A stretch of 64,000 nucleotides of DNA, from positions 186,001 to 250,000 of the forward strand of contig CDRNVI010000055.1 of NCBI GenBank assembly GCA_977017575.1. Reading direction: 5' to 3'. The notes beneath the pieces are model-generated. The model made no database searches. It was not told the DNA's origin and saw only the letters and a program-made list of their open reading frames with translations. Positions 28,799-39,661 of this stretch are shown in pieces (position 1 is the first letter of the stretch; the number at the start of each line of letters is the position of its first letter). The translations under genes were made by a program, and so were the position numbers. This stretch comes from Paramoeba atlantica. Its lineage: Eukaryota; Discosea.

Positions 28799-31700
28799 TT
28801 ACGATTGCAGTGAACCCAGCCACGATGCTCGGGGTAGATAATCGCGCAGTTGCGCAACTATTGTATAAGCATTAAGCTTTTCAATCTCAAGTTGAAAAGC
28901 TTCTAGTACTTCAGGGACTTTAAGTTCGGCTTTCTTTGCTAGACAGGAAAGGAGATTTTTCGTATGGCTCTGTAAGAAACCGCCTTCTGTCATGGAGATG
29001 CAGCGAAAAAAGTCTTCATCAATCCCCCCCTTCTCAACGTATTTCTTCTGCTTTCTCTCAATAGCATTTTGCAGGAGCTGAGCTTCTGTCATTTTTCGAT
29101 AGCTTGGGCTACCGGTGTGGACAACTGTGAGGTCGTAAAGTACTTCACCCATATGGGGCCACATAATTCCGAGGTCGGGGCCTGACCTTATTCTTCGTGC
29201 GCGGCACGGATGGTTATCAATCGCATCAGCGGAGACGTGTGCCTTGCACTTGGTACAATAGAAGGATGAATAAGTGTGAGGTTCTATGACGGACTGGAGG
29301 CCTGCTTTTGAGCAAAGTTCGGCTAGAAAGCGCACTAGAGATGAGTGTTTTCGTGTAGCGTTCATTCCAGAACACTTTGTACAACCCACAATGTGGTGAA
29401 GGATTTCCTCTGATTTTATCTGAGCAGCGCATCCAGGGCAACTCACTTGATCCGGCAACGAAGGCGGTTTGATGCCTAATCTAAACATGATAGCGTATCT
29501 GAAAAGGTAAGGATTAACGTATCCGCTAGTTGAAGGAAGATGTCGAAAGGCAGTCGTTGTGCGTTTTAGTATGGAGTCTATTCTGCTATCCTTACGTAAC
29601 TCGGTGGCTAATAGTTTTTGTTCCGTCTTCATAGCTTTTGATGCTTGAATTCTGGCTGTCTGATGCTTGGCTGTACGGCTTGAGCTTCCATTATCATCGG
29701 GAATGCCTCCTTTCGACTTGCGCAAAACTACCGGAGCTTTATTGGATAGTGTTCGCTCATCAATCGATTTGCGCGCGGTGTCGAAAAAGAAACGATGTTT
29801 TAATGTTGACGGTGTCAAACCAAGTCCTCCTAGGTGTTGTGGAAGTGACGATAGCTTGATAGAGATAGGATCAGCAAAGAACCAGTGCGACACAATATCA
29901 TTAACTTGTTCATCAAATTTTTGGGCCATAAGAAGCGAGTCTTCTGGACGGTGTACACGCAGGTGATAATCATGACGTGGGAGCGCACAGCGTTGCAGTA
30001 CAGCCAGTGAACTGTTGCTGGGCCCCATTCGACGAAGCCTACGGAACAGGCATTGGTGCTTCTTTAGTTTTTTGACCAGAAGTGAGCTGACCTCTTGGTG
30101 ATCCCCGATGTAGGCTCCAAGGATTTTGATTGTCTTGTCAGAATGGGTGACGCCTAGGGAGCGAAGAGCATCAGGATGACTGTTCCGATTCTTACTGCTC
30201 TCAGCGTTGAACCATTCTGATTTTGAATAATTTATGTGCAGGCCAAGGTCAGTGGATAGCTCTCTGAGATGTAAGAACGCGGCTTCCAGTGAGATGCGAT
30301 TTTTTGAGGACAATGTAACGTCATCCATGTATGCTCTATTTTTCACTTCTGGAAAAAGATCAGAGACTTCCACCAGCGCACCTTGTATTAGTGAACAAAA
30401 GTACAGAGAGGAAAGAGCTGAGCCTTGCCGCACTCCGGAAGTGCTCTGAAGTATAGAATGTAGTCGATTGTTGGCAAAGAAGAGCAGGTCCGAGGGATTT
30501 CCGTATTCGCAATAAAACATGCGCATAAACGGCTTGAAAACTTTGTGCGCCTGCAGGGATTGAGCAATTGCTGAGCGCTGTGCAGTGTTATATGCGTTGG
30601 TGTAATCTACCGAAAGAATAGTGTGTCCGTTGCTGTAGTCATCAAGAAGCTCGTGAACGATTCCTTCACATGCATTTTTTTCTAAGACACCACGTTGCAT
30701 AGGGTGGAAGAACCTTTTCAACGAGTCTTCATGACGTTGTAGCAGGATTGAGCCACTTATTTTGAGCATTGTGTCACCCATCGCTATCGGTCTTACCCCG
30801 TTATTCGGCTTTGCTAAGGCGATGATTCTACAACGTGTCAGACGGTTGCGAACTGATGTGCTTATTTCTCCGTTGATGACATCTCTAATCATGTGGCACA
30901 AACCTGAACAACATACCACGTCATCAGCCAGTAAGCGGAGGAAGTTTTCGCTCAATCCCGTCGGGCCTGGGGCTGCTCCATGCGCGAGTTTGTTTACCGC
31001 TGAGCGAACCTCGTCCATCTCGATTACGCCAGCCCGTGGGTATTCTACTGATGACGCAGGTGGTGGATCACCTGTGGGATGAAGGTCTTTCAATTTTCGC
31101 ACTTTTTCGTCCACGCTGAGTTGGGAGTCTACATAAACGTTGTCCAGGACTCTGGTTGCTTTACTTAAATTTCCTGCACGAGCTGCATGGAGAGCGTTGC
31201 GTATTGAGCGGCGGTCAACTTCGAGCTCCTTTACCTCCTCTTTGGATAAAAATACATTTTCCTTGGCATTGGCGCTCTTATGGCTATGCGGGATGCTTTC
31301 CCGTCTTTGGATAGCTTTCCGCACGCTTACTAGTGAGTCTCGTGGGGCGTTGAGGAATTTTTGCCATAATGCATCTTTTTCTGAGGATAGTTTAAGTCTC
31401 GGATAGTCTCTTATGATCGAACGGAAAATAGCTACCACATGCACAGAAAACGTCGGATCGATCTGGGAGAAAGAAGGCAAAGGCTCTAGGTCACACCCGT
31501 GATCTGTGTCGTCCGCATCTTCTGCCGCGCATATCGTCGTTGAAACTTCACAATCTGGAACACGGCGTAGATGAGTTGCTCGGATGCCGAAAACCTTGAT
31601 TTTCGTCGACTGGGGAAGATAAAGATTTCCAGAGGGCCCGGCTTCGTCAGGGGCTGGATGGTACGAAATTTTGATGTTCAACGCTTTCTTTCGCAGTTTT

Positions 31701-32524
31701 CTGGAAAAAACTTCACCAATCGATTCGTAGATTCGATTCTGAGAGTTTCGAAAACACCACCGTACTGCACACGTCGTTCCTTTACCCCAATCCGAGATTT
31801 TCCGAAGAACGTGGTCGGGAGCTATGGGCGAGTTTCCTGCATTTTCGTCATCTTCCGACGAGTCACAGTACTCAGCATCGGCCTCTATGTCTGAATCGCG
31901 TTCTTGAGGTACAAGGTGTTCAACTGGCGCACGTTCTCGTGGATTGTGTCTTTTCACAGTCGAGGGCGTCTGTTGCTTGGATTCGGATATTTCATTGTTT
32001 TCTTGTTTGGAAACGCCCCGTCCTTGTTTCGTCCAGTTGTCTTGTATATTTACTGGGGGAGGTGGGCTTTGTAGACTCTTGCTCTCGAATGAGTGTTGAT
32101 CCTTCTTTTGCGCGCCCTCCTTCCCCATAATCTCGCCTTTTTGCCCTTTATTTTGGCTTTTCGTTTTCGCACTCGGCTTCTCTGCTTTTCCCAAGCTTTT
32201 GGGTTGCGGCGAATCCGGAACGCGGCTCCTGGACACTTTGCGTGGCATTTCACGTTTCTCAGTGTCAGAACTGGTGGAATTTCCCTCTTTAGTTGGATCA
32301 AGGTCGAGCGGACGCCACACTGGCCGGCGATGCTTTTTCTTACGTTTTCCAAAACCAATGTCGTCCAAAGTTTGTACTGTGATGGGTCCACCTCTTCGCG
32401 TGCGCGGTTGCGAAACAGATTTTTGTTCCGTATCACACACCTGCTCTTTCGCCGAACCGAAGGTGAAGACTGAGTCATTATCCTGCACAGTTCCACTGTG
32501 GATGACAAGCACTCGCTGCTGCAT
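28799..32524 (-). CDS. LINE F polyprotein: reverse transcriptase and REL endonuclease, intact
   Basis: 1241 residues from the ATG at 32524 (MQQRVLVIHSG) to TAA. It has a charged N-terminal third, rich in S, K and E (SRSRVPDSPQPKS), and a pre-RT block (CDLEPLPSFSQIDPTFSVHV). The RT contains GPTGLSENFLRLLADD, VRPIAMGDTMLKISG, SVDYTNAYN (motif A near residue 635), TSGVRQGSALSSLYF (B near 700), YMDDVTLSS (C near 730) and ILGAYIGDHQ (E). The thumb and LGGLGLTPS follow, then CPGCAAQIK...GCTKCSG (zinc, near 1028) and RSGPDLGIMWPHMGEVLYDL with TVVHT (REL, near 1115). It ends ASWLGSLQS. It lacks the TRxxAK start of A1. It would copy its own mRNA at a nicked target. Confidence 0.9.
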   Translation of the reverse strand: MQQRVLVIHSGTVQDNDSVFTFGSAKEQVCDTEQKSVSQPRTRRGGPITVQTLDDIGFGKRKKKHRRPVWRPLDLDPTKEGNSTSSDTEKREMPRKVSRSRVPDSPQPKSLGKAEKPSAKTKSQNKGQKGEIMGKEGAQKKDQHSFESKSLQSPPPPVNIQDNWTKQGRGVSKQENNEISESKQQTPSTVKRHNPRERAPVEHLVPQERDSDIEADAEYCDSSEDDENAGNSPIAPDHVLRKISDWGKGTTCAVRWCFRNSQNRIYESIGEVFSRKLRKKALNIKISYHPAPDEAGPSGNLYLPQSTKIKVFGIRATHLRRVPDCEVSTTICAAEDADDTDHGCDLEPLPSFSQIDPTFSVHVVAIFRSIIRDYPRLKLSSEKDALWQKFLNAPRDSLVSVRKAIQRRESIPHSHKSANAKENVFLSKEEVKELEVDRRSIRNALHAARAGNLSKATRVLDNVYVDSQLSVDEKVRKLKDLHPTGDPPPASSVEYPRAGVIEMDEVRSAVNKLAHGAAPGPTGLSENFLRLLADDVVCCSGLCHMIRDVINGEISTSVRNRLTRCRIIALAKPNNGVRPIAMGDTMLKISGSILLQRHEDSLKRFFHPMQRGVLEKNACEGIVHELLDDYSNGHTILSVDYTNAYNTAQRSAIAQSLQAHKVFKPFMRMFYCEYGNPSDLLFFANNRLHSILQSTSGVRQGSALSSLYFCSLIQGALVEVSDLFPEVKNRAYMDDVTLSSKNRISLEAAFLHLRELSTDLGLHINYSKSEWFNAESSKNRNSHPDALRSLGVTHSDKTIKILGAYIGDHQEVSSLLVKKLKKHQCLFRRLRRMGPSNSSLAVLQRCALPRHDYHLRVHRPEDSLLMAQKFDEQVNDIVSHWFFADPISIKLSSLPQHLGGLGLTPSTLKHRFFFDTARKSIDERTLSNKAPVVLRKSKGGIPDDNGSSSRTAKHQTARIQASKAMKTEQKLLATELRKDSRIDSILKRTTTAFRHLPSTSGYVNPYLFRYAIMFRLGIKPPSLPDQVSCPGCAAQIKSEEILHHIVGCTKCSGMNATRKHSSLVRFLAELCSKAGLQSVIEPHTYSSFYCTKCKAHVSADAIDNHPCRARRIRSGPDLGIMWPHMGEVLYDLTVVHTGSPSYRKMTEAQLLQNAIERKQKKYVEKGGIDEDFFRCISMTEGGFLQSHTKNLLSCLAKKAELKVPEVLEAFQLEIEKLNAYTIVAQLRDYLPRASWLGSLQS

Positions 32525-32553
32525 AATGCGTGAGAGAGATAGTAAAAAAAAGT

Positions 32554-32585
32554 CAACAAGGTACAGAAACTGTATCTTTATCGTT
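32554..32585 (-). other. Genomic spliced-leader exon copy (SL-3) at the 5' end of LINE F
   Basis: The same 32 bases, read on the minus strand, directly abut the 7-bp target duplication at 32586-32592 and are followed by ACTTTTTTTTAC, not GT. This copy fixes AACGATAAAG as the first SL bases in at least one insertion. The TCTTT seen before three other copies is absent here. Confidence 0.85.
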
Positions 32586-32592
32586 AACGATT

Positions 32593-33837
32593 CGCTTCTT
32601 CTGGGTTGAGAATACCGTCTTTCGCCGAAGTTGCGTTTTCCAAATTGGACGCATGATGAGTCGCCTCTGCCAGTGGAGACTCACAATCCTTGAATGGGTC
32701 GTCTGTGTCCATTCGATCGATAGGTGACGGTGCAGCGTTGATTTGAGTGCCGGAGGTTACAGCGTCGGATTCTGAGTGATTTCCATGACCAATTATCAGC
32801 GTGGTTTTGCTTTGACGATTCCCGAGTGGCGTTTCCAGTATGAGAGATCGTCTGATCTCGCCGGCATTCGAGGTAGTTTGTAGCCTTTCTGGGATTAATA
32901 GTCTATTCCGTCGCTTCGGGCACGCTGGAACGTAGTTTCTAGTCATGTCGCGGGACTCCTCATACGGCGGGTCGTTTTCAAAGATTGGGTATGTGTGCAC
33001 ATTGTATGGTGGCGGCGGTTCTTGCAGCTCTGTGGGGAGACCTTTGTCCGTTTGAATGGCAGGCAGCTCGTCCACGCAGGAGGGTAGTTCCTTTCCTTGC
33101 ACCCTTGCAGTCGTATCCCCAGATTGTGCCTTTGAGAGGTAACTTATTGAGTCTTCCACATGGTTTTGCGATAGGCGTCCTTCGAATGTTTGGATTCGGG
33201 GAGGCGATTTGCGAAATACAACTTTAATTTTAGGGCGCGTTTTTGTCGTGCTTTGAATGTGTGACATGGGCTTGTGACATTGTGAACGGGGTTGTGGCAG
33301 AGAAGGTGGAGCAACAGGCAGCGGCGAAAGCGATGGTGAACGCATATATGAAGGCAGAGTCGGCAGCACAGATGCTGGCGGCGGTAAAGAACGTGGCTTC
33401 GTCACAGATGGCGGCGATTGTGGTGACGGCTTTGTCGGTAGGGGTGTCGGTGGTAAGGGCAACGCCCTCGTTCGCGCTCTTCGCGAGAGAGAATGCATGC
33501 TCGGCCGAGTGGCCAGCGACGAAGAGGGCAGTATGTCAGGCGACGGCGGTCGCAACATGGTGGGTGCCGGGGGGGCGAGTGGAGGGGAGGGTGGCAATGC
33601 AGATCGCATTGGTTGCGACGATGACTCGTGAAGTGTCGACGATGGTGGCGCTGTCGGCGGCAACTGCGATGGAAACTGCGGTGGCGGCGGCGGTGTTGGT
33701 AGTGCAACGGGGGACGCAGAGGGGGGCGCAGAGGGGAGAGTCGCTGGTTTCTTCTTGCGCTTGTTAACCGGGAGAGGCAAAATGTCAGGTGCTACACCTG
33801 TTTCTTTCGCCTTGGCGCGCGTAAAAACGCCCATCAA
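32593..33837 (-). pseudogene. LINE E N-terminal region
   Basis: Starts MMGVFTRAKAKETGVAPDIL; the second ATG (MGVF) matches relatives. It is proline-, serine- and alanine-rich with the block PSMHSLSRRARTRALPLPP, then an acidic region ending FKDCESPLAEATHH and LNPEEANR. The LINE F insertion lies directly after this. No zinc finger was seen. The basic TRAKAK start and SRRARTRA block may bind nucleic acid or act as nuclear signals; that is inference. Confidence 0.8.
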
Positions 33838-33844
33838 GTGTAGT

Positions 33845-33967
33845 AATTTTCTTTTTTAGGCTCTTCGTTAAACGCGGTGGTTGCTTTCAACTTAGAAGTC
33901 ACTCATGCTGCGCGCTTCGCGTTGAAAACTACCGCCGCGTTCAACGAAGAGCCTAAAAAAGAAAATT
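33845..33967. repeat. Inverted repeat with about 33-bp arms
   Basis: AATTTTCTTTTTTAGGCTCT plus TCGTTAAACGCGG (33845-33877) is nearly reverse-complementary to CCGCGTTCAACGAAGAGCCT plus AAAAAAGAAAATT (about 33932-33966), with a 55-base loop. It sits exactly between the 5' end of LINE E and the non-coding block that follows. It may be the end of an unknown element or a folded leader. Confidence 0.75.
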
Positions 33968-34829
33968 TAGCCTGGAAAACGGAAAGATTATAGCCAAAAA
34001 TAGCCGAATTTCGGGTACAAATGGGGTCATTTTCGCATATTTTTGCTCTCAGAGCACTAAATCCGACATTTGCGCGTGGGAAATCACTCGCAGGCATGAA
34101 TGAAAGCCTACCGAACGTATTGGGTAGAGAATACGACTCCAACCATACCATTCTTTCGACACAAAAATGCCCCTTTAGGTCCGAAAAATACTTTTTCACC
34201 TTTTTTAGTCAAAATTGGGTCATTTTGAGGGGCGCACCACGGTTCGAAGAAGTGATACCTTGCGAAAACAACTGCGGAGAAAGCTAGTGTAGGTCTCAAA
34301 CTATCAAAATGCAATAGGGGAAACGATTTTGGAAAAATATTTTTTTTGTCATTTTTTTCGCCAAGTTGAATTTTTTTTCAAAAATTTTTTTCAGAAAAAA
34401 TCCGAACTTGGCGGACCCGTCATGCGGATACGCGGGTGGGTCACCCCCGGGTAGGGGGGTGGAAAATGCGCGCCAAGACCCCGGCTACCCTTTCTGCGGT
34501 TTTTTTTCGAAAACTAATTTTTTCGAAAAAATTTGCTCGACCATGCCCCCCCCCCTGGACCCCCCCCTGGACCCCCCCCATGGACCCCCCATTTTTTTCA
34601 AATTTTTTTTTCAGTTTTGGACCACCGGAGCCCCCTTTTATATTTTTTTCTTCTATTATATTACTGTGTTCCTCTTTATATTTTCACTGTTTTTGTTCAC
34701 TTTTTTTTCAATAATCGAGTGTAGAGCGGTAGTTTTACAACCACCGCAATAAAAGTAATAATACAACAACAAGAAGCCCGCCTCGTCAACAAGAGCCGCC
34801 AACAAGAGCCGCCAACAAGAGCCGCCTCG
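33968..34829. other. Non-coding block with T-, A- and C-runs
   Basis: About 860 bp without a recognisable gene. It contains a G/C inverted segment (GGGTGGGTCACCCCCGGGTA, about 34432-34453), long T- and A-runs (34340-34400 and 34595-34620), C-rich repeats of CCCCCCCTGGAC (34545-34590) and, at 34776-34830, a short tandem of GCCGCCAACAAGA. It may be a non-autonomous repeat. Confidence 0.5.
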
Positions 34830-35117
34830 TCATATATACTGGATGTTCCGTTCCCGCTCGCATGGCCATACATTGTACCCTACTTTTTTCGACGTTGATA
34901 GACAATCCAATGCGTCTAAGGACGATAGTGAGTGATTGTATTGCATTGTTCATGTCGAAATCACTTGACGTAATTATCGTAAGGTCATCAACATAAGCCT
35001 TTAGGAAGTGCTTTGATCGGGGTAGGATATGCCATAGTACGGGCATGTGCGACGCATGTAGCGGAGGACGATCTCCATCGCAATATTGAAGAGCACTGGG
35101 GATAGAGTATCACCTTC
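34830..35117 (-). pseudogene. RT fragment of another LINE lineage
   Basis: The minus frame reads GDTLSPVLFNIAMEIVLRYM (RT motif B and helix), then FLKAYVDDLTIITSSDFDM (motif C, YVDD) and GLSINVEKSRVQCMA (motif D). It starts abruptly at the SL insertion (35121) and ends near 34830. The motif spellings differ from A and B. This scrap was the target of the SL-headed LINE at 35121. Confidence 0.8.
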
Positions 35118-35120
35118 TTT

Positions 35121-35152
35121 AACGATAAAGATACAGTTTCTGTACCTTGTTG
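35121..35152 (+). other. Genomic spliced-leader exon copy (SL-4)
   Basis: Identical to SL-1 and SL-2, preceded by CTTCTTT and followed by ACAACTTTTTG, not GT. It interrupts an unrelated RT fragment. The LINE ATG follows 30 bases downstream at 35183. Confidence 0.85.
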
Positions 35153-35182
35153 ACAACTTTTTGTTACAATATTTTACAATTG

Positions 35183-37735
35183 ATGGGCGTGTTCACGCGC
35201 GCCAAGGCTAAAGAAACGGGTGTAGCACCTGTCATTTTGCCTCTTCCGGATTCCAAGCGCAAGAAGAAACCATCGACGGCCTCCGCTGCGCCCCCCGCTG
35301 CGCCCCCCGCTGCGCCCCCCGCTGCTTCTCCCGCTGCTCCTCCCGCTGCTACTCCCGCTGCTCCTCCAGCTGCTCCTCCAGCTGCATCTCCCGCTGATGC
35401 AGTATCATCTCCGATGCCGGCCCCGCGGCCTAGCATGCATACAATTTCTCGAAGAGCGCAAGCGAGGGTTCTGAAAACGCCTACAGTTACGATTCAGAAA
35501 CCACTATTTTCGCCACCGCAGTCAGAACAGCGCAACTGCCAGACGTCACGATCTCCGCCGTCACCATCTCCTCTACCACAATCTCCGCCACCTCTTCCGA
35601 CACCTCTGCCGCCACCCTCGCGGTCGAATCATGAAATAAAAATCAAAAGTTCCAATCTATCGGCTGACCTGTTCAAACGCTTGATGGAAAATACAAAACA
35701 CTTTGTTCCATCGAAGATGGCGCAACGTTTGGCACCACCATCGCCGCAACCTACAGCACTACCGCAACGGTCATCGCCACAGCTTTCACCATCAGTCGTC
35801 GTTCAGCAAAGTTACAACCCATACAGAATTCCCATTTTTGACAGCGACTTCGAAAACCCTGAGGAGTTCCCTCCGATTCAAAATACGGAGAGCATAAACT
35901 ACCACGATCCTGGAGACCGAGCTACCGAAGAGAAGCAGAAAGAGCGAACTAGAGATGAAACTGCAGAAACACAGGTACCAAGTCCAGAGTGCATTGATGC
36001 GCAAAACTTCGTCACGCAACGCGATTTTTTCGACTGCGAATCTCCCATTTCTCCTTCGACCGAAGTACTAGCGAGCGATGCCGCGGTGTCACCCGATGAC
36101 GTTGCCCGTGCAATTCAGCAAGAAATAGACCCGAAGACTCAGTTCCCTATCCCAGCAGATGAAATAAACACCATGTCGTATAATGCAAAGCCCGGAGACC
36201 GTTGCATTATCGCTTGGAGCTTTGACACAGGCGATAAACATTTCTCGTGGAGTGGTCCAGACTTCCCGTAAACGAGGTAATATCAGAAAGCTGGCTATGG
36301 AATACACGGGAGTACTCGGACATAAGGCAGGGGAAATATTTCCTGGACATATCCCTCCGCAAGCCAACGTTCGTGTTTTCAAACTGATGTGGGACGCCAG
36401 CGTGCAACAAGATACGGCCCATACCACACAAACTGTCAAATGCCGACACACAGAAGACGATTTGGACCTGGAGCCAATGCCAACTCTGCGCACAGTTGCA
36501 CCGGAGTTTATCCCTTGCGTGATCGCAATCTATAGAGATATAGTACGTGACTATGCCGATAGCGCGTATCCCCAACGCCACCGAATTTGGCACAAGCTCC
36601 TTTCCGCCATGAAATACTCGTTAACCACGATTCGTAAAGTCACTGTCAAGCGACGTCGACGACGCCCCCTACAATCCATGGAGTCGCAAACGCCAACAAA
36701 CGAAGGAACAGGCTCCAGTCCTGATATTAATGTTAGCGATAAGCGGGCCACTAAAAAGGCTACTAGTCTCGTGATGGACGGATGTGTTTCAAAAGCTACA
36801 CGCGTTTTAGATCAGGAAATCGTTGCGAAGTCATTGAGCGACGATGACACTCTTGCAAAACTTCGCGATTTACACCCCGATCTGCCGGTAAACTTCCAGA
36901 TTCCACAAGACGCACCTATCACGGCATGCATCACGCCTGATGAGCTTAGAGAAGCCGGTAGACGCATGGCTAAAGGTGCTGCGCCGGGGCCGACAGGAAC
37001 GACGGACTTAATTCTACGCATGCTATTAGATGATGAAGCATGTTGCGTCAGCTTAACTCACATGTTCACCGATTTGATAAATGGATCAGTTTCTGATGAA
37101 GTAATGAAGCGACTTAAGCGAGCACGTCTTGTTGGTATCCCGAAACCTGCAGGAGGAATACGACCGATAGCCGTCGGAGAGGTATGGCTGAAACTCGCCG
37201 AAGTAGTACTCCTACAACGGCACGAAAAAAAGCTCGCCCCACTATTCTCACCGCATCAATACGGGGTAATGGTCAAATCAGGTTGTGAGCGTGTCGTACA
37301 CGAACTGCGCGAAAGGTACATAGAAGGCTGCAACATTCTGTCAATTGATCTTAAAAATGCGTTCAATTCTCCTTCGCGAGATGAAAACGCTAAAGCAGTC
37401 TTCGCCTTCAGCTCCCTACGTCCCTTCTATCGACTATTTTGCGCAGAATACGGAAGCCCATCTGAACTTTTGTTTTATGGAAAAGATGGTAAACTTTGCA
37501 ATACAGTCATGAGCGCGGCGGGCGTGCGCCAAGGATCGCCACTGTCCTCAGTACTATTTTGTGCCTTTCTCCAACCAATGCTCGAGACGATTGCCGATGA
37601 ATTTCCAAGTATCCGCATATATGCTTTTGTGGATGACATAAGCTTTGCTTCGCAGGACGCCGACCTTCTGACTTCTGCGTTTCTCCGCATACGTGAGCTA
37701 TTAGCCGAAAAGCGTGTTGAAATGTCCCCTACGAA
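35183..37735 (+). pseudogene. LINE group A1, SL-headed, N-terminus to RT motif D
   Basis: It starts MGVFTRAKAKETGVAPVILP, then a 12-bp Ala/Pro array, the block PSMHTISRRAQARVLK, an acidic linker and GDRCIIAWSFDTG. A frameshift near 36240 moves the frame. The second part reads INISRGVVQTSRKRGNIRKL, LDLEPMPTLRTVAPEFIP, APGPTGTTDLILRMLLDD, SIDLKNAFNSPSRDE (motif A), AAGVRQGSPLSSVLF (motif B), FVDDISFAS (motif C) and LLAEKRVEMSPTK. Similarity stops near 37735 at a fragment of YR element 2, so zinc motif and endonuclease are missing. It is otherwise like LINE E. Confidence 0.85.
35280..35400 (+). repeat. 12-bp Ala/Pro-coding minisatellite
   Basis: Units such as GCGCCCCCCGCT and GCTCCTCCCGCT in tandem encode APPA repeats. 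This is the positional equivalent of the PSPPSPPP array in the copy at 6597, with a different unit. Confidence 0.8.
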
Positions 37736-38541
37736 GCTCGCGAATCAGGTCCCTAGTGCGAAAACCATCGTCATCCGCCGCATTAATCCAAGGCTCGTAA
37801 GTCAAAGGTTCGTAGGCGTTCAATGCATTTGGGTCGAGTAATCTGCCTTCCCGTAAAGCCTCTGAAATTGGTGCGGCACCAGTTCTCCCCCCAATTACCT
37901 CTTGCATGCCGGCAGCCTCATTACGTGAGCCCAGCTGATGCGTTTCATCGGTGAGTAATTGCGAAGAGTTCTCAATAAGAGCGGGTGGTAGTTCTCGATC
38001 TTCGATAATGTTGAGCTCATAATAATCCAAATCCGGATGAGGAAACTGGTACTCCTTGGACGGTTTGTCCTCCCACACCGCCCATAAATCCAGGCCATCC
38101 TTTCGCAACTTTCCCATCACAGTCTGTCGACCACCATTTAAATCATCTTTCCGTCGAAAGATCGCACGCACTTGTACCGATTTTTTGAACAACAATTTCT
38201 CCCTTGCCACTGTACAAACCAAACTTAACTCCTGCTGACTAAGCGGCTCGGTAGGCACGAGCGGCTCAGAGGCCGGAGAAGCACTGCGTGATGACCGTCG
38301 GGCTGTCAAAGGAATGTCGATTACGGTCATTTTGTCGAAACTTTTGTCGAGAACAGTAAACCTGAGTAATTGAATTATAAATATTCGAATATCGTACTAC
38401 GGGATATTTGTATATCAGTATTAACACAATTTTATTGTTTAAAACAAAAACAGGTACAATGCCCCCCGGCGGGGCATCCTATCCATATCACTTCGAAAAT
38501 ATATTTCTCGTCAAATTCTATCCGTAAACTTCAAGAATTTT
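37736..38541 (-). mobile_element. Fragment of YR retroelement 2 (gag start and terminal repeat)
   Basis: Nearly identical to 43000-43813: part of the gag-like frame (start MTVIDIPLTARRSSR at 38330) and its upstream terminal repeat (about 38340-38541, with GCCCCCCGGCGGGGC and ending CCGTAAACTTCAAGA). It is truncated against an A1 LINE at 37735. The near-identity points to a recent copy or a recombination product. Fossil fragment, not a whole element. Confidence 0.8.
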
Positions 38542-38876
38542 ACATCATAATATATTTAGAAAAGGAAAAACAAATTTCATATTGTTCGCAAAGACATTCG
38601 ATTAACTCATATACAAACCTATACATGATTCCAAGTTATCTCCTATGTCAAAAAAGATGAAACAATGTCACAGCTGCGCAAAAGACAAATCATAAATATC
38701 CCATGACAATAACATACACTTACCTCTCCCTTTCAACGAGCTTGCGAACGGGTCCAACGCGGGGACCACCCATTCGCCAGTCCAACACATACCCACTCGC
38801 AGGTACTGCTACTCGTATGTGGCGCCTACTCCAGATACAAGAAAACGGTCTGCCTTATCCCACACACTTAACCTGT
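38542..38876. other. Repeat segment next to the YR terminal repeat
   Basis: The first 240 bases (from ATTTTACATCATAATATATT to CGAACGGGTCCAACGCGGGG) recur at 63574-63803, again beside the same terminal repeat but on its other side. That arrangement fits the split terminal repeats of YR retroelements. The remainder (38785-38876) has no visible feature. Confidence 0.6.
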
Positions 38877-39661
38877 TTTTTTTTTTTTGCGATTAATAAG
38901 GGGGGAGAAGTATGAAACGCGGCATTGCCTCTATATTACCCAATACATGAACCATGAAGGTCCATTGGGGGGGGTATATGATTTGTAAACAAGCAATCAA
39001 ATTAGCAATTTCACATGTTGTAGCCCAAAACTAGTAATTCAACCTGCCTTAAGTTATTTATGATTCTGATAACAATAATAATAAAAAAGGAAGCAATCCA
39101 CGCCCAATCCATCCGCGCGTTCCGGACCGGGTCTTTCGACCTCACCACGGCCTGACTTGTGGACCCTTCCCTTGTTATATGGGAGGGCGCAGGCGCGGGC
39201 CTGTGTCGACAGCGACACGGTCGCGAAACAGGAAGCTGGTCGACGGGGAGGAGATTCACTACCCGTGTACTACCTCACTTGGGGTACCTAGCCCTCGGCG
39301 AGCTAGGCGTGAGCATAGACTCTGTCGACTCGACCAGCTTCCAGATCAGTTGTTTGCGAGGGCGCTAACGTGGGCCTGTGCCGACAACGGTGTGGTTAGG
39401 AAACGATTATCCCACGAGGGCTACTTACTCCGTTACCAAGCTATTGCTCGATCAGCGGAGTGGGAAGGTCGTCTACCGGCATTCTTGATATCATCATACG
39501 TGCCTGGCGACGCATCAGCGTTATGTTCAAGTCTGTGACGAGCTGTAGCGTAGCTGCTCCGTCACTGAGAATGCCGTTGGACGCTTTGGCCCGACGTTCT
39601 CCTACTTTCCGAAGTACTGCTAAGGCACTAGAGCTCCAAGAGCCGTAGCTCTCTACGACCA
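38877..39661 (-). pseudogene. 5'-truncated LINE B: last 73 codons and 3' UTR with poly(A)
   Basis: The C-terminal frame from about 39661 (MVVESYGSWSSSALAVLRKV, ITLMRRQARMMISRMP) matches the end of the LINE B protein (MVVESYGAWSRSAFAILKEV). The 3' UTR carries the conserved CAGGCGCGGGCCTGTG and GGTCGAAAGACC-type segments and ends in about 14 A residues (T on +, 38877-38890). It is a diverged relative, not a copy of 14341. Confidence 0.85.

Larger units (their letters stand above)
28525..32585 (-). mobile_element. LINE F, group A2, full length with SL 5' end and 7-bp target duplication
   Basis: The element begins with the SL exon (32554-32585), has a 29-base leader, an intact 1241-codon ORF and a 3' UTR of about 270 bp ending ...TTTTATTAT. 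AACGATT (+) flanks both sides (28518-28524 and 32586-32592). Taking the element and one flank copy away restores the LINE E frame. The target is LINE coding sequence, so insertion is not restricted to SL genes. It is the best candidate for a recently active copy in the window. Confidence 0.9.
25270..33837 (-). mobile_element. LINE E, group A1, interrupted by LINE F and a YR terminal repeat
   Basis: Three minus-strand parts form one A1 LINE: 32593-33837 (N-terminus), 26401-28517 (pre-RT and RT) and 25270-26225 (zinc motif and REL). The first gap is LINE F with a 7-bp target duplication. Across it the frame reads ...EEANR then SSNDRSGED without loss. The second gap is a short fragment of YR terminal-repeat type. 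Apart from the two insertions the LINE E frames are open. The 5' leader ends at an inverted repeat near 33845. Confidence 0.85.
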
